Assembly: GCA_900642245.1 (NCBI GenBank)
Contig: CAAAJI010000011.1
Coordinates: 4,301 to 30,253, forward strand
Direction of reading: 5' to 3'
DNA from: Fragilaria radians
Lineage: Eukaryota; Bacillariophyta; Fragilariophyceae; Fragilariales; Fragilariaceae
DNA: 25,953 bases
Part shown: piece by piece, positions 1 through 8,820 of the stretch
Position numbering within the stretch: the stretch's first letter is position 1
How the letters are laid out: each line of letters begins with the position of its first letter
Notes under the pieces: generated by a model
The model's database searches: none
What the model was told of the DNA's origin: nothing
Seen by the model: the letters and a program-made list of their open reading frames with translations, nothing else
Translations under genes and position numbers: made by a program

Positions 1-373
1 CATCCTCCAACTTTGAATCAACAAACTCCTTCTTGGTCTTGATCAAGTTGGATATGGTGACTGGAGCAAATTTTGAAACTAAATTCGTCCAGGCTAACCT
101 AGCATCTCCCTCAGGCATCTCCTCTGATCTGCTGGTTTGCACCAATCCCAAGCAGACATCACATTCGCAACTAATAAGCAACTCTGCATATGCAAAATTG
201 TTCTTTTGCATATATTCATCATATCCCTTTGCTCCTTTTGTTGGGACAACCTCGATTCCAACAATCAAGTTCCTGTAACCTTTGAGTCTAGCTTTTGCTA
301 GAAAAGTTACATTCCGTCTCTCCCAATCCTTCTTCTCCCCAGAAAATCCTGAGATCTTCAACTGCATGTCCAT
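1..373 (-). CDS. Ty1/copia-type gag fragment, open at the left window edge
   Basis: Reading the reverse strand from an ATG at 373 gives about 124 codons without a stop, running off the left edge. The translation has features of the N-terminal part of copia gag proteins: FSGEKKDWERR near residue 9, FLAKARLKGYRNLIVG soon after, NNFAYAELLISC in the middle and AWTNLVSKFAPVTISNLI towards the edge. In this family gag is the structural protein that packages the element's RNA in cytoplasmic particles. The frame is clean, unlike the two copia elements further right, so this element may be younger. A candidate LTR start lies upstream at 622. Zinc knuckle, protease and polymerase would lie outside the window, so intactness cannot be judged. 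Confidence 0.6.
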   Translation of the reverse strand, partial: MDMQLKISGFSGEKKDWERRNVTFLAKARLKGYRNLIVGIEVVPTKGAKGYDEYMQKNNFAYAELLISCECDVCLGLVQTSRSEEMPEGDARLAWTNLVSKFAPVTISNLIKTKKEFVDSKLED

Positions 374-622
374 TTCTGATTTATTTTGAGTCCGGACGTT
401 TTAAAACGTGATAGAAATGAAAACTTACTTTGGACCTTTGAGTTCAAGGCTTGGCAACTAAGACTTTGAGTTCTTGAGTGGAGATGATAATCTCCAGTTT
501 GAACAACTTGAAAGAGCGAAAAACACTTACAAAAAACGTAAAAACTGAGGTTGTAACACTAATTTAAAAAGATAATTTATCCTAGTTTGTAACTACTATT
601 TCTTGAAATTTCATCCTCAACA
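374..622 (-). repeat. Candidate 5' LTR and leader of the left-edge copia element
   Basis: On the reverse strand the sequence starts TGTTGAGGATG at 622. TGTTGAGG is the same eight-base start as the two 252-bp LTRs at 6593 and 17354. The stretch lies directly upstream of the gag start at 373 and holds no open frame. I could not fix the inner LTR end, because no CTCAACA is seen here, and no primer-binding site is recognisable. The LTR call rests on the shared terminal bases and the position only. Confidence 0.3.
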
Positions 623-785
623 GATGATTTCTCACCAAATTTCCTCTCTTCTTTAACTAATTTTGTTCCACATCTTCACTAAATTTCTTTACCTGGATTT
701 TCTTCTAAACAATGATTCTTGAATTATTCTTGTGTTTAATCATCAATCCTTTCAACATATATGGTCCTAAACATATATTAAATCA

Positions 786-1301
786 TCAAATATTGGAAAT
801 ACCTTCCAACAAACGTACATGGACTAACACAAACAGCCAGATATTGACATTTTCTGAAGCCTTGTACTCCGCTGCCTTGTTGTATGCACTCTAATTGACT
901 TGTTTCATCTAAAAAGGAACAATACTACCGGGATTTGATCTTCCTTTAGTCACCATAGTCATTTCTTTTACATCACAGATCCTAACTTCTAGACCAAATG
1001 CACCAATGGCAACTGAACTACCTTTAGTCTTGAATCTCACTGGAATTGACTTGATCCTTTAACTGGGAAGCTTCTGATTGTAGACAGGATTCTTGAGCAT
1101 TTTGGAAACAATCTTTGTTTCATACACACTGGTCATGGTGGTTGGGTAAATATTAGCAAAAAAGTCAATAACCATTAAGTCCCATTCCTCCTCTTACCTT
1201 TCATATTTAGTCATAATGACACAGCTTACATACAGGAATTCCATCACATTGGTCTTCTTCTTCAAGACCTTGATGTTGCTAATGCCCCAAAATAGTTGTA
1301 G
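786..1301 (-). pseudogene. Decayed reverse-strand coding relic, family not recognised
   Basis: One reverse-strand frame between stops at 1302-1304 and 786-788 spans 172 codons and reads like protein apart from four internal stops. Readable stretches include NIKVLKKKTNVMEF, WDLMVIDFFANIYPTTM, SVYETKIVSKMLKNPVYNQK, IKSIPVRFKTKGSSVAIGAF and NKAAEYKASENVNIWLFVLV. The amino-acid mix (charged helices, hydrophobic runs) is unlike random translation of AT-rich DNA. I do not recognise the family. It could be part of an old mobile element or a dead host gene. It lies between the copia fragment and the possible small gene at 1532. Confidence 0.35.
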
Positions 1302-1424
1302 TTATCTCTTTAAACCAATCATTTCTTCTCGTGTTGAATCGTTATTTTTAAGATTTTTTATTTTCCTTTCCCCTTTTACGTCTGTCACTAATTCTTTGTC
1401 CTGTTGTTATATGTTATAGGAACC

Positions 1425-1432
1425 TATATAAG
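1425..1432 (+). promoter_or_regulatory. TATA-like box
   Basis: TATATAAG sits 100 bases upstream of the ATG at 1532, a plausible distance for a core promoter of the small forward ORF. In AT-rich DNA such a match is weak evidence by itself. Confidence 0.2.
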
Positions 1433-1531
1433 CTTTAAATAGTTGATTTCATTTCAAATCTTCTGCTAATTTCTGTTTGAAAAGGTCTTTTAATCTTAAG
1501 TTTGTATGAGACTAAGCTGAGCTCTATCACG

Positions 1532-1974
1532 ATGACTCGGTCCGAGTCTTGGTTTAAATCTGTCACATCAAAATCCGTGTCGTGTATACATACAGAATGT
1601 ATTGAACAGACGTTTCAATCATCACAAATGATACACAAGTTCAACTCTCTCGCTGAACGGATCATTTCTCACAATGATGTTGCACGATTTTATTTCCAAT
1701 AAATCACGCAAAGGAAATTAACTTTTTTAATATTTCGCCAACGATGCAAAATCTTTTTACGTCTGATGTCCAAGTGCCTTCTAAACGTCGTTCATTCGAA
1801 ACTCGTCGACGAATGATTCCAGTCCTTCAACTGCAAGACAATGGAGACACTAGGGTCGTGTTGTTTGATGCTGTAACTACTAAGAAAGCAACAAAATCAT
1901 CGGAGAAACAAAAAGTTAAATTGAATACTCTGAATCATGGTCCAGCGACATTTCTAGAAAAAACTATTGCCTAG
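1532..1974 (+). CDS. Possible small two-exon gene of unknown function
   Basis: An ATG at 1532 opens a 56-codon frame ending at 1702 (starts MTRSESWFKSV, ends ARFYFQ). A second frame, open from about 1679 and containing an ATG at 1744, runs to a stop at 1974 (76 aa from that ATG: basic, starts MQNLFTSDVQVPSKRR, ends FLEKTIA). The two may be exons of one gene. One GT-AG pair (1679 to 1713) would join them in phase, but that 35-nt intron is too short to trust. Alternatively only the second frame is real, or neither. No domain is recognised. The 3' end faces the Cdc48 stop codon with only 43 bases between, so the two transcripts would overlap. Confidence 0.27.
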
Positions 1975-2017
1975 ATCAAAGTATTGGAAATAAATGTATA
2001 GAATTCATATTTTGATA

Positions 2018-4949
2018 TTAGTCGTATAGATCGTCATTGGCATCTACATCATCAACAGTATTGGAGGAGTCGGCAAACTTGAAATTGGTTGCTGCTTCAC
2101 CTCGTCCGGCTTTTTGTTTCTCTGCAAACTCTTCATACAGTGCAAGATCCTTCTCACTTACCGAACGTCGAGCCTTTGACATGGCATAATTGAAGTGTCG
2201 TTTGGTGATGAGCATTTTTCTCGCAATGGAGGAGGAAACGTCAGATGAGACCCCTTCATCGTCTTCCTCCATTTCACCAGCTTCGACCTTGCGGGTTCGT
2301 TCTTCCGTTGCGAGGATGGCCTCACGGATCGCCAACTTTGACGCAGATGTACAAATTTCTGCGAGATCAGCACCGCTAAAGCCATGCGTTGATCTGGCAA
2401 GTACTTCAATGTCGACATCTGGGTCTACGGGTGACTTCTTAAGTTGTGCTTTCAGAATAGCTATTCTGCTTGCCAAATCAGGAAGCGGAATGTAAATTAA
2501 TTGATCCAAACGACCAGGACGGATCACGGCTGGGTCCAAGATATCTGGACGGTTAGTCGCTCCAATAACAAACACGTTTTTCCTTGCACCCACTCCATCA
2601 ATTTCAGTCAAAATTTGATTGATCACTCGATCACCAGCTTCGCTACTTCCCCCTTGGCCTGTGAAACGTCATTATTGGTATAAGTGTCAGACATAGTGTG
2701 TTGGATTTCATAAATTTATACAGCATCCAAGAACTCACCACTACCTCGGGTCTTGGCGATCGAATCCATTTCATCAAACATGAGAATACAAGGACTTGCA
2801 GCACGGGCTTTGTCAAAAAGTTCTCTAACATTCGCCTCACTTTCTCCAAACCATTGCGTCAAAAGTTCGGGACCTTTAATAGATATAAAGTTTGCTCCAC
2901 ATTCATTGGCGATCGCCTTCGCTAGCAACGTCTTTCCACAGCCCGATGGCCCATAGAACAGAACTCCCTTACTTGGGCTCATTCCAAATTTGACATACTT
3001 ATCGGCATGTTCCACGGGATATTGGACAGTCTCATGGAGCTCTCGTTTGACGTCTTCGAGACCTCCAACATCGTCCCAATGAACATCAGGGATTTCGACT
3101 TGGTTTTCACGCAACGACGACGGGGCGACTATCCCCATGGCATAATCGAAATGTTTTGCCTCAACTACAATACTGTCCAAGATCTTTTTGTCAACCTTGT
3201 CCTTATCAAAGTCAATGAGACCAATCTTACTGCGAATGCATTCAAGTGCAGCTTCCATACATAATTGCTGAATATCAGCACCCACATAACCGTGAGAATT
3301 GCGAGCAAGGAGTTCGAGATCCACATCCTTCGCAAGTCGCATATCTCGAGTCTTTATTTGAAGGATCTCCAATCGTCCCTCCGTATCGGGAATACCCATA
3401 TCCAGTTCTCGGTCAAAGCGACCAGGACGACGTAAGGCTGGCTCAATCACAGAAGGCCTATTCGTCGCAGCCATGACGACAACCTTAGAGGTAGGTTTAA
3501 GTCCGTCCATTAGTGTGAGAAGCTGAGAGACAATGCGCTTTTCAACCTCACCACCAGCCTTTTCACGTTTCGGAGCGATAGAATCTAGTTCGTCAATAAA
3601 GATAATCGCGCCATTGTAATCCTCAGCATTAGCCTCGGCATCTTCGAAGGCACGTCGCAGATTGGTTTCACTTTCTCCTGCTCGTTTGGAAATGACTTCG
3701 GGGCCATTAATAACAAAAAAGTAAGCTCCAGTTTCCGCCGCAACCGCTCTTGCCAATGCCGTTTTTCCACATCCAGAAGGACCAGTCAATAAGACACCAC
3801 GAGGTGGATTGATACCTAATCTTTGCCACAACTCTGGATGACGAAGGGGAAGCTCGACTAGTTCCCTTACAGCTGCCAAATGCTTGCGTGCACCTCCGAT
3901 AGTATCATATCCTGCACCCTCCAAGTCATCCACTTCATTGCGGTCGACGGGCTCTCCCTCACATTCTAGTACTGTATCATCTACAACAACACACGCAGAA
4001 TCGCTATCTACTTCGACAGAATCGATTTCCACGCATTGAAATTCTAGTTTTCCGCTGGGTCCATCAATGTGAAACGAATCCCCTCGATGCAATGTTCGGA
4101 ACTTGCCTTCAAAGTATGGTCGAAGATACGATTCAAATATGTCGCTACTATCCTCCGAAGTTAAGCCTGCTGATTCCAAAGAGTCGCGGTAGGGTAATAT
4201 CAATACGGCTCGTCCAAACTTGACATCCGGTGCCGGAACGACGGTCACGGAATCCCCAGCTCGAACCCCAGCATTCTTCATGGCGTCTGAGGATAGTCCC
4301 AAGGAATTTGAGTCATCCGTGGAAGTATCGGCCATGGTGGCAACCGATGCCAATGTTCTCTTGCCGCGTTTGCCCTGAATGCGGACTGTGTCACCATCGA
4401 ACAGAGACAACCGTTCCATTGCCGATTCAGTCATGCCGACTACAGTGTGACCTTCTTCCGTGTCATATGAAAATACCTTCATTGAATTACGAGATGATGA
4501 TTGCTTCAATATTGCCTGTGATAAATCCTGTGTTTGAGAAGCATCAGTTTGATCTGGTACAACAGATGATGCTTTCGAAGCCTTTGATGTTTTCTTGCTC
4601 TTCTTTTCTTTCTTTTTCTTCTTTGAAGATGACTTGGTATTCTCGGTTTCCTCTTCATCAGCGTGTGCTACAATAGAGGAAAGTGACATTATATCAGAGT
4701 CAGTGCCATGATAATTGAAATATAGATCAACAAATCATATACATTTAAAGGACATCAAATGATGCATGGACAAAACCTACCAGTGGAACCACCCCGAGGA
4801 GCATTCAATATGTGATGATGATTCTTCCATTCCTTAGTAGCAAACGCGGTAACCGATGGATTTGTAATCTGTGGAACCCCAGCAAATCTTGCGTCAACAA
4901 CTCCAATTGTCAAACAGAGCCCAACGAAGGCTGAATAGGATAATCTCAT
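2018..4949 (-). CDS. Cdc48/p97-type AAA+ ATPase with signal peptide (probable symbiont-derived plastid-import Cdc48)
   Basis: Three exons (4949-4781, 4667-2739, 2658-2018) join in phase into 912 aa. Exon 1 starts MRLSYSAFVGLCLTIGVV, a signal peptide, followed by a transit-like stretch ending NAPRGGST. The Cdc48 N domain follows from about residue 118. D1 has Walker A GPSGCGKT (352-359), Walker B IIFIDE (411-416) and the ATNRP/RPGRFD region (457-475). D2 has Walker A (629-636), Walker B ILMFDE (684-689), the pore segment WFGESE and RPGRLD (746-751). The tail ends DDLYD, like p97's DDLYG. Cdc48 hexamers unfold and extract ubiquitinated proteins. In diatoms a presequence-bearing Cdc48 acts in the periplastidal space during import. 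That location is inferred here; the fold is certain. Normal cytosolic Cdc48 is about 800 aa and has no such leader. Confidence 0.95.
2659..2738 (-). other. Cdc48 intron 2 (80 nt)
   Basis: The donor GTGAGT follows ...GGTAGTG and the acceptor is TTTCACAG. Removal restores the conserved D2 passage KTRGSGQGGSSEAGDRVINQ, matching p97, so both splice sites are well supported. Confidence 0.93.
4668..4780 (-). other. Cdc48 intron 1 (113 nt)
   Basis: The donor is GTAGGT after GGTTCCACTG. The acceptor is CTTTCCTCTATTGTAG with a clear pyrimidine run. Splicing joins ACT G|CA CAC, giving ...GGSTAHADEEE in frame. The ATG at 4689 lies inside this intron by this model; starting there would give a leaderless protein. 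The same sites are kept in unit B. Confidence 0.85.
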
Positions 4950-5584
4950 GATTTCAATCGCAAGTCTATGGCCTTAGCGATATAGTCAATATGTGTATGT
5001 GTGTATACGGAGATATGAGAATGTAAGAATCAACCTTGTATTTGTATGTCTGGCTTTTGTGTCGTTCAAGGGCCTGAAATAGAAAAAAAAAAGTATAACA
5101 ACCCGATCTGGTGCTTCGTACGTCGTTTTCCAAGTTGAGGGATTCCACTCCCAAGAGTCTCCACTTTTGATGGCAATCAAAATTGTAACGTGGTATGTGG
5201 TTGGGAGTTCAATCACATCAGGAATCTTAATATGATTTTCTCAAAATTTGAATTGTTTCCACGTGTCCGTATTCCATCATCAAACACAAATCGAAATTCT
5301 AATTGAGGGTTGAGGGCTTTCGATCAAGTACGAGTACGAGTAGCAATGGTTGATTTAATTCCCTTTGTTCCACAACACCACAAAAGTGAATTGCTCATAA
5401 TTGCAACATTGAACTTAAATTGAAATAGACTGAAAAAATTGAAAAAGATTCACTGTAATACTGTATGTAAGGTATGATGATCTTTCATGTCTTTGGCTTT
5501 AACTGCAGCATTACATGTTTTGTTCATTAAAATGTCAAAGTTTAGCTACCATTGTTGTTGGAAAGTCAAAGCCCTTGCTAAAAG
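4950..5584. promoter_or_regulatory. Upstream region of the Cdc48 gene
   Basis: There is no open frame worth reporting. The region separates the Cdc48 start from a gag-like relic and must hold the Cdc48 promoter. Visible elements are a short TG-rich run near 4989-5005 and a CACGTG palindrome at 5260-5265. The palindrome, the core of bZIP/bHLH sites, is kept in unit B at 14832-14837. About 75 bases near 5523-5598 are replaced by unrelated sequence in unit B. No transcription start can be placed. Confidence 0.3.
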
Positions 5585-6133
5585 TCAAAGAAATAATATA
5601 AGTATTATGGCTACTGATATTTCCAGTATTAAGTCTGTAGTAAAAGGGGTGTTAGTGTCTTGTTTGACTCTGGTTTGAGGCAAGTCCTGTACTCTTTTCT
5701 CCATATTCATGTTATCCATGAACTCCTGAATTTCTGGGAGCTCATCCAGGCGCTCAAATTCATCGGAAAAATCATCAATGTCAATGACATTGCTTTCATG
5801 AGGCTCTGGATTAAATTTAGCGCGTTTTTGCGGCTCCACGCTGGCTTTCTGCTTGAAACGGCACTGAAATTCTTTGTGCCCAAATTGCCACAAAAAAGAC
5901 ACTTGGATTTTCCCTTTTTTGAATGTTTCAGGGTTAACTTTTTTAATTAAATTTACACTCAACGTTGCTTGGGTATGGTTTCTACAAAGCTTGACCTTTA
6001 CCTTATCCATCTCCACCTCCAACTCTGCTGCATCTGGTTCAGGATACAAAGGGATTGGGACTTGAAACTTTGGGTTGTTGGTGACTTGTGTTTTGAACCC
6101 GCGTGGTTTTTGTGGTACCATCTTGGAGAGCAT
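5585..6133 (-). pseudogene. Retroelement gag-like relic, unit A copy (capsid part deleted)
   Basis: A 182-codon open frame starts MLSKMVPQKPRGFKT at 6133. Its first 50 or so residues and its acidic C-terminal part (NVIDIDDFSDEFERLDEL) match the unit B relic at 15957-15153. The middle differs. Unit A keeps a segment FGHKEFQCRFKQK that looks like the second half of a CX2CX4HX4C zinc knuckle, with the first two cysteines lost. It lacks the capsid-like part present in unit B. No protease, reverse transcriptase or integrase follows. I read it as the remains of a gag gene, possibly Ty3-like, that only looks open because the deletion kept the frame. Confidence 0.45.
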
Positions 6134-6592
6134 GTTTTGTGAACTGCTGGAGTTGCTTATCTTCTCATGTTGGATTTGTCCTCAAGAAAGTGTTTACACT
6201 ATGACTTAGCCTGTAGGATTAGGATGTAGAAAATAGAACAAAAATTAAAGAATTGCAAAAATAGCAATTAGAAAGAAATTATAAGAGAGGGTAGAATCTA
6301 AAATAAAAAGTTTCTTATAGTCTGACCTGTTCTTCTTGTTCAAAAAAGAAACTTGCTAAAAATGGAGTTCTCTCTTCATTTCTAAGAGAGAAACCTGTTA
6401 ATAGGCTTTGCTTTTAAAATCTAACTAGAAAACTGAATAATAGGTTCTCTCTTTTTGAGCTTGACTTCCTAACAGGAGAACTTATTATTTGATAGACTTT
6501 CTTTAAACCTTTCAAAAAGGAGAAAGCTACATATTTATAAATATTTGCTGCAAAAAAGCAGGTGTAGAGTCTTCAAAGTCAATGACCCCTTG
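6134..6592. other. AT-rich spacer between gag-like relic and copia LTR
   Basis: No gene is seen. The stretch holds an inverted repeat at 6368-6392. The last 50 bases (from AAATATTTGCTGC) form the left flank of the copia LTR in both units. Between CTACATATTTAT and AAATATTTG unit B carries about 902 extra bases, so this junction marks an insertion in B or a deletion in A. Confidence 0.5.
6368..6392. repeat. Perfect 9-bp inverted repeat with 7-base loop
   Basis: TTCTCTCTT, loop CATTTCT, then AAGAGAGAA. It is kept in unit B at 16226-16250. Its role is unknown; it may be part of the old element that supplied the gag-like relic. Confidence 0.4.
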
Positions 6593-6844
6593 TGTTGAGG
6601 AATGATGAGAGTCATTCTGTCAGTGATGGCGTATAAATGTGAAATGCGTATTTTTATTAGAGTTACGTACCGGTATTTATTCGGACTGGTGTCAGCCACG
6701 TATGCATGACAGTGTCAACGAATTTTATGAGGATTTCTCATATTTTGAGTTTTATTGCTGTTGCTAACCGCAGTCAGCAGATAGAATAACACATTAAAGT
6801 ATAGTAACAGTGATTGTTGCATTCATACAAGTGTTTTCTCAACA
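6593..6844 (+). repeat. Copia 5' LTR, 252 bp (unit A)
   Basis: It starts TGTTGAG and ends CTCAACA, a perfect 7-bp terminal inverted repeat of the kind LTRs have. A TATAAAT at 6632-6638 could serve as its promoter. The unit B LTR (17354-17605) has the same length and ends. No matching 3' LTR is seen. The bases after the LTR (TAAAATTC) do not match the usual initiator-tRNA primer site. Confidence 0.8.
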
Positions 6845-6865
6845 TAAAATTCAAAATACCTCACC

Positions 6866-7252
6866 ATGGTGACAGAGGTTTTGACGTCAACCCTGCCAAT
6901 TATTGGAAGTGATCCTAATGCGTCGTCGGGACAAAACCGCAATCGATTCCGCAATCACAGGATGTATAATCAGAATAACCCATTTAGAAATCAAGTGATG
7001 AAGTTTGAGGGACGTGAAACCACATTGAAAGGACATATGTATGATTCTGTTGGCAAGAGAAGCTCTGATCAATATATCAGCACAACCAAGGAGATTGTCA
7101 ATTATGTCGGGCGTACCTACAACAAATTTACATCTGAATTCACTGATGCAGTCATAAGACTTGAGCTTGTTGACCCTGAACGTCCTTCAGATCCTGATCC
7201 TGGAAATCAATTAGGATTTGAAATTTGGAAACTTGATATCAAAGAGCATTGA
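6866..7252 (+). pseudogene. Copia gag, N-terminal part (unit A)
   Basis: An ATG in a good context (CACCATGG) opens 128 codons. The stretch MKFEGRETTLKGHMYDSVGK followed by STTKEIVNYVGRTY is characteristic of gag in diatom copia elements. A stop after LDIKEH cuts the frame. Gag sequence continues in broken form to the zinc knuckle, so this is the intact first third of a dead gag. In unit B the same region has an early stop (GGATGTAG context near 17727). Confidence 0.65.
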
Positions 7253-7917
7253 ATGAGAATGCAGGAATATTTGAATTTTCCATCAGGTCTTTAAAATCTA
7301 ATCATGGGACAATGCACTGAAGCATTATAAGATAAATTGAAATCTCATACAGACTTTGCAGCAGCGTATCAGGAGGGAATAGAATTGTTGACTCTAATTA
7401 AAGAGCTCACATATTCTTTGAAGAAAGACGCAAATTATCAGATGCTTTATGCAATATAAAGGAGACATTTTATAACTTTAAACAGGAAAAGAATATCTCA
7501 ATACAGAGGTCCCATGAATGTTTTGTTGCTTGGGTGGAAGTTATGGAGCAAGTTGGAATTACAATTGAAGACAAGAGTCTTATACAATCCATAGCAACAA
7601 TCAACTTGAGGATGGTACCTAATGAGAATGATAGGTCAGAAGCAAAAGAGCAATCATTAGCAATTAGATTTATATGAGGAAGTAACAGCTTTCTTGATCA
7701 AAATGATAATTATCCTATTTTGTTACAACAGGCATATAAAGTGTTGCAGTGTCAAGAATTAGAGCCCAACAATCATATCAATCATTCTGATGGGATTACC
7801 AGCAGTTGCGGTCAGAGCAACGGATCCATTGATGCAAGAGATAATATGTCAAACAATAAGAGCCACATTACATGCTATAAATGTGGTAAAAACGGACATT
7901 ATGCACACCAATGTTGA
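7253..7917 (+). pseudogene. Copia gag, C-terminal part with zinc knuckle (unit A)
   Basis: Broken frames continue the gag: near 7490-7680 the translation reads VMEQVGITIEDKSL and AKEQSLAIRFI, matching unit B. The open frame 7720-7917 ends with CYKCGKNGHYAHQC, a complete CX2CX4HX4C RNA-binding zinc knuckle, directly before a stop. Compared with unit B, a short segment encoding KKYRGYLAHLRN is missing near 7687. Unit B keeps that segment but has lost the knuckle. Confidence 0.65.
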
Positions 7918-8039
7918 TCACAATCAAAGAATATTGATATTGAATCAAAAAATATTCAACAAGAAACTAATTTATGCACAGTAGGAGTGCAAAAAGAAAA
8001 TGGAAAAGAATTTCTTTTCTATCAGAATTGATCACATAT

Positions 8040-8782
8040 ACCTGAAAGTTGGATCTTTTTAGATAACCAATCAACAGTTCGACATATTTTGCAATAAATC
8101 ATTGTTACAAAACATTTGGAAATAAGATAGTGCAATGAAGATTCAGTGTAATGCAGGTTCCAGAACTACTAATTTAATTGGTGATTTATCAAACTACGGT
8201 ACCGTGTGGTATGACACAGGAGGAATAGCAAACATCCTGAGTATGAAAAGAGGGAAAGAGAAATTTCATGTACACTATGATAGCAAAGGTGATGGAATAC
8301 TTTATGTGATTAAGTCTGATGTTAATACAAGAAAATGTGTTGAACTCAAATGTGGTTTGTATTATCTTGATACTACGCAAGATAATGAGTTCACACTCGT
8401 CACAACAGTTACAAACAAGGCTGGTCAATATACTAAGAATGAATACCTAAGAGCAGTAAGAGCTAGAGACTTTCAAATCACTATTGGCCGTCTGAGTACA
8501 AAAGATCTTCTAAACATCATTGATAAGAACTTACTGAACAATTGTCCAATAAACAGAGCTGATGTGATTGCAGCCAAGGATATATTTGGAGCAGATTTGG
8601 GATCTCTCAAAGGTAAAACAACTGATAAAAAGGTGTCACCAGTGAATTTAGTCAGAAGTTACCTTCCAACAGAGATTATGAATCATCACAGAAATGTCAC
8701 ATTGTATATTGACATCATGTTTGTGAATCAGATACCAATTTTGGTATCAATATCATGCAATGTCAAATTTGGCACTATCTAG
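8040..8782 (+). pseudogene. Copia protease / pre-integrase / integrase start (unit A)
   Basis: Near 8050-8090 the sequence encodes PESW then LDNQST, which I take as the protease active-site segment; a one-base insertion then shifts the frame. From 8135 a 215-codon frame covers the pre-integrase region (VWYDTGGIANILSM) and the beginning of the integrase core (YIDIMFVNQIPILVSIS, with the first catalytic Asp). It ends soon after at KFGTI because of the deletion. The frame is fairly long but cannot give a working integrase. Confidence 0.65.
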
Positions 8783-8820
8783 CTTTGAGATAGGCTTGAA
8801 GTCCCATCAATTGAATTTGT

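Larger units (their letters stand above)
6593..8794 (+). mobile_element. Decayed Ty1/copia retrotransposon, unit A copy
   Basis: The element starts with a 252-bp LTR, then the gag start 22 bases later, a gag C-terminal part with a zinc knuckle, a protease-like motif, the pre-integrase region and the start of integrase. A deletion of about 139 bases (unit B 19353-19491) and then a break near 8794 remove the rest of integrase, reverse transcriptase, RNase H and the 3' LTR. Stops and frameshifts occur throughout, so it is not autonomous. The sequence right of 8794 is unrelated to the copia element of unit B. Confidence 0.8.

Noticed and set aside
4230..4676. 148-codon forward frame antisense to Cdc48 (also 13803-14249)
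   Set aside because: It lies fully antisense to a strongly conserved exon and is explained by that gene's codon use.
4687..4689. ATG at 4689 as the start of Cdc48
   Set aside because: It lies in the pyrimidine-rich end of a well-formed intron. Splicing to the upstream exon keeps the frame and adds a signal peptide, in both units.
6882..6889. TGACGTCA, a CRE-like palindrome
   Set aside because: It lies inside the gag coding start and is not kept in unit B, so it is probably chance.
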